Shown: positions 39,157 through 44,574 of the stretch, piece by piece
Layout: each line of letters opens with the position of its first letter
Numbering within the stretch: the stretch's first letter is position 1
Assembly: GCA_025059375.1 (NCBI GenBank)
Contig: JANXDO010000001.1
Coordinates: 1 to 44,574 of the forward strand
Direction of reading: 5' to 3'
Length of the DNA stretch: 44,574 bases
Source of the DNA: Candidatus Nezhaarchaeota archaeon
GTDB lineage: Archaea; Thermoproteota; Methanomethylicia; Nezhaarchaeales; WYZ-LMO8
Position numbers and translations under genes: made by a program
Notes under the pieces: generated by a model
What the model was told of the DNA's origin: nothing
Database searches by the model: none
What the model saw: only the letters and a program-made list of their open reading frames with translations

Positions 39157-40923
39157 ATGGCTCGTTTAACTGGTGGAGAAGTTTTAAAACGTTGCCTCGT
39201 GCAGGAAGGCGTTCGTTACGTATTTGGTGTGCCAGGAGATCAGCTTTACCCACTATTAGATGCTATTTACAAGGACAAGCGGATTGAGTTCATAACCATG
39301 CGTCATGAGGCTGCAGCTTCACACGCAGCTGATGCTTGGGCTCGAGTGACAGGTCAACCTGGAGTGTGCGTTGGGACTGTTGGTCCTGGTGCTGTAAACC
39401 TAGTTAGCGGGGTTTATCCAGCTTTCGCCGACGGCGTGCCGATGATCGTTATCACTGCCCAGAATCAGACTTGGCGTTCATACCCAGATCAGGGTGCTCA
39501 GCAAGGCTTAGATCAGCTCACTCTATTCAAGGCTATCACCAAGTGGAATGCTGTTGTCTCTACTTGGAGGCGTATTCCCGAGCTCGTTCGATGGGCTTTT
39601 AGAGTAGCTACATCTGAGAGACCTGGACCTGTCCACCTAGATTTTCCATCTGATGTTCTCTTTCAAACCGGCGATGAAGTAGGTGTTGAAATCTTACCTC
39701 CAGAGAGCTATAGAGCCACCTTAAGACCTGTTGGAGAGCCAGCACTAATAGAGAGGGCTGCAAAGATGCTTATAGAAGCTGAGAGACCTCTTATTCATGC
39801 TGGGCAAGGGGTCCTAAGGTCCAATGCCTCAGAAGAGCTGATTGAAATAGCCGAGTACCTTCAAGCTCCAGTTACAGTCTGTCCTGGTGCTAGGGGTGTG
39901 ATTCCAGAGGATCATCCGCTATGCCTTATTTCAGCAGCGCCAGGAAATGGAGCTATAGTTGCTCAGGTTGAGGCTGACATAGTTCTTCTAGTTGGCTGTA
40001 GACTTGGAGCTTTAGACATGTGGGGCAGACCACCAGCCTGGGGAGAACCAGCAAAACAAAAGGTTATTCAAGTTGACATATCTGGTGAGATGATCGGCTT
40101 AAATAGACCTGTAGATTTAGGCATCGTTGGTGATGCAAAGCCAACGCTTAAGGCCTTGTTAGAAGCAATTAAGCGGTACGCCTCGCCGAGAAGGGAAAAC
40201 CCATTAATCCAAGAATATAAGCACTTAGAAAAAATGTGGCTTGAAAAATTTGAAGAGCTATCGAAGTTAGACACCACCCCCATCCATCCACTACGTGTTG
40301 TTAGAGAGGTTAGAGAGTTCTTCCCAAGAGATGCTATTGCGATTGTTGATGGTGGGAACACATCCGTTTGGTGCTTCTACCTTCATAGGGTGTACGAACC
40401 CAACACGTTCATCAGCTGTGTTAGTGGTAACTCTGGTCATTTAGGTGCAGGTATACCATACGCCATAGCAGCTAAGCTTGCTCATCCATCGAAACAAGTA
40501 TACTGTATTAGCGGTGATGGAGCATTCGGCCTTAACATCCAGGAACTTGAAACTGCAAGTCGTCTTAACTTACCAATAGTATTCGTCATATTAAATGACT
40601 GTGCTTGGGGGATGATAAGGGCCGGACAAACCCTCTACTATTCAAGGAGATACGTTGGTGTTGACTTTTCAGATATACGTTATGACGTAATCGCAAAGGG
40701 GATGAACTGTTACGGTGAGAGGGTAGTTGAGCCCTCACAGATAAGACCAGCATTGGAAAGAGCCGTTAAGTCAGGAAGACCGGCTGTCTTAGATGTAAAG
40801 ATCGATAGGGAGGCCATCCCCCCAGACTTCGTCACCTTAGCTTTAATATGGCTTGAAGGGTGTGAACTTCCTGAAGAGGAGGTAGCAGAGAAGAAGGAGG
40901 TTATGGTTCCACAAATAGTCTAA
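39157..40923 (+). CDS. ThDP-dependent enzyme, acetolactate synthase-like, substrate unknown
   Basis: This 588-residue three-domain thiamine-diphosphate enzyme belongs to the acetolactate synthase/decarboxylase superfamily. The N-terminal domain shows GVPGDQLYPLLDAI and the catalytic glutamate E51 in MRHEAAAS. The central domain is about 190-340. The C-terminal ThDP motif runs from GDGAFGLN (453) to N480. No regulatory small subunit is next to it. Candidates are acetolactate synthase, a 2-oxoacid decarboxylase, oxalyl-CoA decarboxylase-like or sulfoacetaldehyde acetyltransferase-like activity; motifs do not decide. It is divergent from the glycyl-radical operon, so the two may act on connected substrates. 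Confidence 0.82.
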   Translation: MARLTGGEVLKRCLVQEGVRYVFGVPGDQLYPLLDAIYKDKRIEFITMRHEAAASHAADAWARVTGQPGVCVGTVGPGAVNLVSGVYPAFADGVPMIVITAQNQTWRSYPDQGAQQGLDQLTLFKAITKWNAVVSTWRRIPELVRWAFRVATSERPGPVHLDFPSDVLFQTGDEVGVEILPPESYRATLRPVGEPALIERAAKMLIEAERPLIHAGQGVLRSNASEELIEIAEYLQAPVTVCPGARGVIPEDHPLCLISAAPGNGAIVAQVEADIVLLVGCRLGALDMWGRPPAWGEPAKQKVIQVDISGEMIGLNRPVDLGIVGDAKPTLKALLEAIKRYASPRRENPLIQEYKHLEKMWLEKFEELSKLDTTPIHPLRVVREVREFFPRDAIAIVDGGNTSVWCFYLHRVYEPNTFISCVSGNSGHLGAGIPYAIAAKLAHPSKQVYCISGDGAFGLNIQELETASRLNLPIVFVILNDCAWGMIRAGQTLYYSRRYVGVDFSDIRYDVIAKGMNCYGERVVEPSQIRPALERAVKSGRPAVLDVKIDREAIPPDFVTLALIWLEGCELPEEEVAEKKEVMVPQIV

Positions 40924-41078
40924 CACCTAAGACACTAGCTTGTATTGACATCTCTTCCATTTTTACCATAACTTATTTCCCATCTAAATTAACTACTCAA
41001 CCCTAACTGTACCTCTAAGCGACTTTGATGATGGATCATAACCTAATCAATCATCTAAACTCTAGCTGTAAGCATGGC

Positions 41079-41096
41079 ATGGCAGTCAGCTGCCAT
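41079..41096. repeat. intergenic hairpin between convergent genes
   Basis: ATGGCAG and CTGCCAT form a perfect 7-bp stem with a 4-nt loop (TCAG). The hairpin lies in the 257-bp gap between the ThDP gene and the convergent ferredoxin-like gene. It could be a terminator or transcript-end structure for either, but archaeal terminators are usually U-tracts rather than hairpins. The rest of 40924-41180 shows only T-rich patches (for example near 40958-40963). Confidence 0.35.
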
Positions 41097-41180
41097 TAAC
41101 AGTTCATGGGCATTACACGATGTGGGCTTTGCTTAAAGCTCTTAATCCAGGTTTTTATGAAAGTAAGAGGTACAAAATAT

Positions 41181-42215
41181 TTATGGTGGGATGTGCTCTG
41201 GTGGTCGAATGACTTTAAGCTTTATAGCTCCTTGTTTGCAACCAAGTACACAGACACCACAGCCGAAACACTCTTCTTCGTTAACTTTTGCAACTTCGTC
41301 GATTGTTATCGCATTGAAATGACAACGAGCAACACACGTACCACATGCTATGCACAAGTCTCTATCAACATATGCCACGTACCTGCTTTTCTCCAGAATG
41401 CTAGACATTGGGATGTTAGCGAATCTTGCAGATAGGAAGAACTCACAGCAATCACGACAGCAATTACAGTTAACTGTAACTCGCCTATCAACTATCTTTG
41501 CCGTATTTGGCCATGTATGGACTAAACCATCCTCTTCAATCCTATGAATTAACTCTATTGCCTCCTCCTTTGTTAACTCTCTTCCGGAGCCACGAGCAAT
41601 AACGTATTCAGCCCCTCTTCCCACCTGGATGCAGTGCCACGTCTCCTCCTTTTCCGGGTGTTCCTTCGTGAACCTACAACCAATGCCTACTAAGTGAGTA
41701 ACGTTCCTACACGAACATGGAACGACGGCTATCCTATCTTGAGTCTTAATCATCTCCAACATGTTCTCATGAGGCAATACACCGGGTAGATCTCTTATCG
41801 CCTCATATGCTGGAACTACACGCCAGACCTTCACTCCCATCATAGAATTGAGCATGCCAATTGCTGCGTAAGCTTCCTTCTCGCCAAATTCCTTCCATAG
41901 CCCTGCGTAAACAGGGTCCCTCATACGTCTTGAGGCTAGCGTAGCATCATGAAGTTGCACGATGTCACGAACGAATCTATAGTGGTCCCTCTTCCAGAAA
42001 TCTCTAGGAATCACGACACCCTTTACAAATAAACCTTCAAGTATCTTCTTCACGTAATCTCTACTTAGACCCTGCTTTTCAGCTATTTCATCAATTTCTC
42101 CTGGAAGCGCCACGACAACTCTTAATTCTTCCTCATTCATTAGGTACTCCAAGATCCTTCGCAATAGCTGTGAAGTTGGAAAACCTAGCTGCTGCATTAA
42201 TACCTCATAGCTCAT
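41181..42215 (-). CDS. winged-helix and ferredoxin fusion protein with extra cysteine clusters
   Basis: The 344-residue protein begins with a helix-turn-helix-like region (about 15-95, including EIAEKQGLSRDYVKKILEGL). A middle part follows with VPCSCRNVTHLVGIGC and VNCNCCRDCCEFF. It ends with two complete [4Fe-4S] ferredoxin motifs (CIACGTCVARC and CFGCGVCVLGC). Similar proteins occur in anaerobic archaea and bacteria without an assigned function. It may be an Fe-S electron carrier whose N-terminal part has a regulatory or structural role. The start is ATG 42215 with a TATA box close upstream. It lies between the ThDP enzyme and fumarase genes. Confidence 0.75.
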   Translation of the reverse strand: MSYEVLMQQLGFPTSQLLRRILEYLMNEEELRVVVALPGEIDEIAEKQGLSRDYVKKILEGLFVKGVVIPRDFWKRDHYRFVRDIVQLHDATLASRRMRDPVYAGLWKEFGEKEAYAAIGMLNSMMGVKVWRVVPAYEAIRDLPGVLPHENMLEMIKTQDRIAVVPCSCRNVTHLVGIGCRFTKEHPEKEETWHCIQVGRGAEYVIARGSGRELTKEEAIELIHRIEEDGLVHTWPNTAKIVDRRVTVNCNCCRDCCEFFLSARFANIPMSSILEKSRYVAYVDRDLCIACGTCVARCHFNAITIDEVAKVNEEECFGCGVCVLGCKQGAIKLKVIRPPEHIPP

Positions 42216-42243
42216 GTGCTACCAACACATCAACCGCCAGCCT

Positions 42244-42251
42244 CATATAAA
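42244..42251 (-). promoter_or_regulatory. TATA box of the winged-helix ferredoxin gene
   Basis: On the minus strand TTTATATG lies about 30-35 bp before the ATG at 42215, so the leader is only a few bases. A second TATA-like element on the plus strand (TATAAATAAT, near 42351) faces into the 42360-42660 gap, where I find no gene. Confidence 0.5.
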
Positions 42252-42665
42252 TACTTAGCCAGCTCTTGCCATCTTGACTATCAGCACCCTGCTTGCATGA
42301 TGATGTGTAGGACTAGGAGGCTGAACATTACTTTCACCAGACACTTCTATAAATAATGAGGCTTTATTAGCAAATACCTAACCTGCTCTCTTATCATTGA
42401 AGGCTCAGCTCAAGCACTAACATAGCGAGTGTATTGAGGGCCTCACATGAACCTAATGCGAGCAGCTCGTTAGGATTGATTAGCATGAATGTGCTAAGTC
42501 GACACACTGTGCTAGGCAACTATGTAGACCGCTTAACCCTACACACCACAGACAAGGTAGCTTATCATGATGCATCTAAAGCCATCGTAGACTTAGACAC
42601 TTAAGTTAGTCTGCATTGAGAGGAATCATAACCATTACCTTTGGAGGATATCGTTAGACAAAAAC

Positions 42666-42673
42666 TATATATG
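42666..42673 (+). promoter_or_regulatory. TATA box of the fumarase operon
   Basis: TATATATG precedes the TTG start at 42730 by about 57 bp. A transcript starting near 42697 would include the GAGGAGGGTG ribosome binding site at 42714-42723. In the rest of 42252-42665 I see only small inverted repeats, such as TTAGCA/TGCTAA near 42478-42496. Confidence 0.55.
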
Positions 42674-42729
42674 TATTATGGTGGCTTGAAGTGATTAAAG
42701 GACAAGTCACATTGAGGAGGGTGTGTAGG

Positions 42730-43614
42730 TTGAGTATCTCAAAAGTCATCGAGAATGCTGCCTTTAACTTGATAAAACAGGCCGTAATATACCTCCCCGA
42801 CGACATTAAAGCCTCCCTAAGGAAAGCCTATGAAGAGGAGACAAGTGAGGCTGCAAGAACTCAGCTAAAGGCTATACTCGACAACATAGAGTTAGCAGAG
42901 AAGTACCAAGCCCCAGTATGCCAAGATACCGGTACAATCATCTTCTACGTCACTGCTGGCGCTGAGGTGGAAGGTCTAGACAAAATTGAGCCAGCACTAG
43001 TAAGTGCCACTCGAAGAGCTACGAAAGAAATCCCCCTAAGGCCAAATGCAGTAGACCCCTTAACTCAGAAGAATAGCGGTGACAACACCGGTAGATACAT
43101 CCCACACATAAATTGGGAGATAGTCTCAGGGAACACGCTAGAGATGACCGTTATGCCGAAGGGGGGTGGTTCTGAGAACATGTGTATCGCTAAGGCAATC
43201 CCCCCTGGAGATGGAATCAATGGCATAAAGAAGTTTGTCATTGATGCCATAGTGGAAGCTGGTGCTCAACCTTGCCCCCCAACCGTGGTGGGTGTGGGTA
43301 TAGGTGGCGGTGTCGACATAGCCATGAAGCTCGCTAAAAAAGCTCTTCTCAGACCACTCAGCGTCTCAAATCCTGATCCAATTCTAGCTAAGCTCGAAAA
43401 GGAGCTCTACGAGGCTGCGAATAGATTAGGTATAGGACCTATGGGCCTTGGTGGAAAAACCACAGTCTTGGGGGTCAATGTTGACTACGCCTTTAGACAT
43501 CCAGGCTCATTACCAGTGGCAGTTGCTTTTAACTGCTGGGCTGCTAGAAGAGCTTCAGCCAAGATTTATGCCGACGGGAGGATTGAATATTTAACGCATA
43601 GAGAGGTGGTGTGA
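42730..43614 (+). CDS. fumA: class I fumarate hydratase, alpha subunit
   Basis: This Fe-S subunit of two-part class I fumarase interconverts fumarate and malate. The three expected cluster cysteines are present, numbered from this start: C64 in APVCQDTG, C182 in [11 protein letters not shown], and C269 in FNCWAARR. The [10 protein letters not shown] loop is also typical. I chose TTG 42730 (294 residues) because a strong GGAGGGTG lies 6 nt upstream. A GTG at 42691 would place the start before that site. The beta subunit begins 1 bp after the stop. It supplies fumarate to the reductase encoded about 12 kb upstream. Confidence 0.95.
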   Translation: MSISKVIENAAFNLIKQAVIYLPDDIKASLRKAYEEETSEAARTQLKAILDNIELAEKYQAPVCQDTGTIIFYVTAGAEVEGLDKIEPALVSATRRATKEIPLRPNAVDPLTQKNSGDNTGRYIPHINWEIVSGNTLEMTVMPKGGGSENMCIAKAIPPGDGINGIKKFVIDAIVEAGAQPCPPTVVGVGIGGGVDIAMKLAKKALLRPLSVSNPDPILAKLEKELYEAANRLGIGPMGLGGKTTVLGVNVDYAFRHPGSLPVAVAFNCWAARRASAKIYADGRIEYLTHREVV

Positions 43615-43615
43615 A

Positions 43616-44221
43616 TTGCCCGTTTATTACCTTAAGACCCCAATATCAGAAGAAGAAGTTCGAAAGCTAAAAGTTAATGATACAATATACCTAACTGGAG
43701 ACATAGTAACAGCAAGAGATCAAGCTCACGTAAGAATGTTGAAGTATTTCAAGGAAGGTAAAGCCTTACCGATAAGCTTAGAGGGGTTAGCTATCTACCA
43801 TTGTGGTCCTGTTATCAAGAAAGAAGGGGATAAGTGGATAGTTGTGGCTGCAGGTCCAACAACTAGTACACGCATGGAACAATTCGAGGATGAAGTTATA
43901 AAGAACTTCAAGGTAAGGATCGTCATAGGGAAAGGCGGCATGGGCAAGAAGACTACAGAGGCTATGGCTAAGTATGGCGCTGTCTACGCTGCCTTCACTG
44001 GAGGGGCTGCAGTGCTGGCTGCGAGAGCGATAAAGAACGTTAAAGCTGTTGAGTGGCTTGACTTGGGGGTGCCTGAGGCACTATGGGTCCTTGAAGTAGA
44101 GAACTTCGGTCCATTAACAATAGCAATAGACTCGCACGGCAACAACCTCTACATGGATACCTCTAAAGTTGTTGAAGATAATAAGAGGAAGATCTTCGAG
44201 GAACTTGGTATACCTACGTAG
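43616..44221 (+). CDS. fumB: class I fumarate hydratase, beta subunit
   Basis: This second subunit of the heteromeric fumarase has 201 residues. Visible are LTGDIVTARDQAHVRM, IYHCGPVIKK, AAGPTTSTRME, the catalytic-loop stretch IGKGGMGKKT and AFTGGAAVLAARAI. The TTG start is preceded by GAGGTGGTG at the end of the alpha gene, so translation is coupled. Succinate dehydrogenase-like TfrA/B, malic enzyme and this fumarase together form a malate-fumarate-succinate branch. Confidence 0.95.
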   Translation: MPVYYLKTPISEEEVRKLKVNDTIYLTGDIVTARDQAHVRMLKYFKEGKALPISLEGLAIYHCGPVIKKEGDKWIVVAAGPTTSTRMEQFEDEVIKNFKVRIVIGKGGMGKKTTEAMAKYGAVYAAFTGGAAVLAARAIKNVKAVEWLDLGVPEALWVLEVENFGPLTIAIDSHGNNLYMDTSKVVEDNKRKIFEELGIPT

Positions 44222-44229
44222 CTTTGCTG

Positions 44230-44248
44230 TTTTTATCACATTTTCTTT
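44230..44248 (+). terminator. U-tract terminator after fumarase
   Basis: T5 (44230-44234) and T4 (44241-44244) tracts follow directly after the beta-subunit stop. This is the usual archaeal termination signal and fits the end of the two-gene operon. The remaining 44249-44574 shows no recognisable gene. Confidence 0.45.
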
Positions 44249-44574
44249 ACAGGTTGTGAAAGAAGATAGATTAAACGAATGGATATGATGGGGATCTTGC
44301 ACGTCCCACAGCTTGTTAAGGCTTACTGAACTACTTGACAAACATATACGATGTTTCTTGGACATTATCTAAATAGCCGATTTTACTCGATAACTTTCCA
44401 CGTTAAACTTCTAGTCTTGAGAGAGTGATTGTAATTGCCACTAAAGCGCTTTGCCCATCCTCAGTGCGACTCTCTCATAGGTCATAAGGTTCTGTGGTAA
44501 AATCGTATAAAAATTGATTGAAGAGAATATTTCATATCTTTAAAAGTTTCTTGAAGAACTCGCTCTCACTCATT

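Noticed and set aside
39157-40923. Firm assignment as acetolactate synthase IlvB
   Set aside because: No small regulatory subunit or branched-chain genes are nearby, and the ThDP superfamily motifs seen are shared by several activities.
1-44574. CRISPR arrays, insertion sequences or prophage genes
   Set aside because: I found no regularly spaced repeats, transposase-like proteins or phage proteins. The window is mostly core metabolism and information-processing genes.

Overview
The window looks archaeal. Its genes include Orc1/Cdc6, an AbrB-PhoU protein, TmcA, SepCysS, a methanogen-type ThiI, the CofG/CofH pair for F420, an archaeal-type ArfC reductase, a split PurS/PurL/PurQ enzyme and a thiol:fumarate-reductase-like pair. 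Three of the seven tRNA genes carry short introns at the canonical 37/38 site. Promoters are TATA boxes, ribosome binding sites are GAGGTG/GGAGG-like, and TTG and GTG starts are common. The organism is an anaerobe using F420 and making cysteine on tRNA. I infer a TACK (Thermoproteota-side) lineage of the Bathyarchaeia/Nezhaarchaeia/Methanomethylicia/Korarchaeia kind, but the sequence alone does not fix this.

Layout. 1-6090: tRNA-Ala, a TtuA/NcsA-type tRNA thiolase, Orc1/Cdc6 with a DUF99 gene, AbrB-PhoU, a phosphohexomutase and an intron-bearing tRNA-Ser. 6137-9283: a minus-strand operon of an ACT-domain regulator, TmcA and an ASCH protein. 9745-12582: an FKBP isomerase divergent from hypC, a phosphodiesterase, and hypD. 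12579-18122: a class V aminotransferase, an O6-alkylguanine repair protein, intron-bearing tRNA-Val and purS-purL-purQ. 18198-23679: a sulfur and thiol block (cysteine desulfurase, HTH-CBS regulator, SepCysS, ThiI, thioredoxin reductase, a RAM-domain protein). 23725-28382: intron-bearing tRNA-Leu, then a riboflavin/F420 block (ArfC, a deaminase-type amidohydrolase, CofH, CofG). 28765-28927: tRNA-Phe and a CAU tRNA. 29222-44221: carbon and energy genes (TfrA/TfrB-like fumarate reductase, malic enzyme, a flavoprotein, a glycyl-radical enzyme with its activase, a ThDP enzyme, a winged-helix ferredoxin, and two-subunit fumarase).

The main discovery is in hypD. Read directly, the gene stops at an in-frame TAA just after its conserved Cys-Gly motif. 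The stop lies in a 21-nt insertion (11556-11576) that folds with its flanks into a canonical bulge-helix-bulge: two 3-nt bulges on opposite strands separated by a 4-bp helix. This is the substrate of the archaeal tRNA splicing endonuclease. Cutting at the standard positions rebuilds a Thr codon and the conserved Cys-Gly-Thr-His motif, giving a full-length 375-residue HypD. I therefore read it as an mRNA intron in a hydrogenase-maturation gene.

A second lead is the amidohydrolase between ArfC and CofH/CofG. Its residue pattern fits the cytosine-deaminase-like subgroup, which makes it a candidate for the unassigned deaminase step between ArfC and the CofG/CofH substrate. Several intergenic stretches also contain short, coding-like but broken reading frames.
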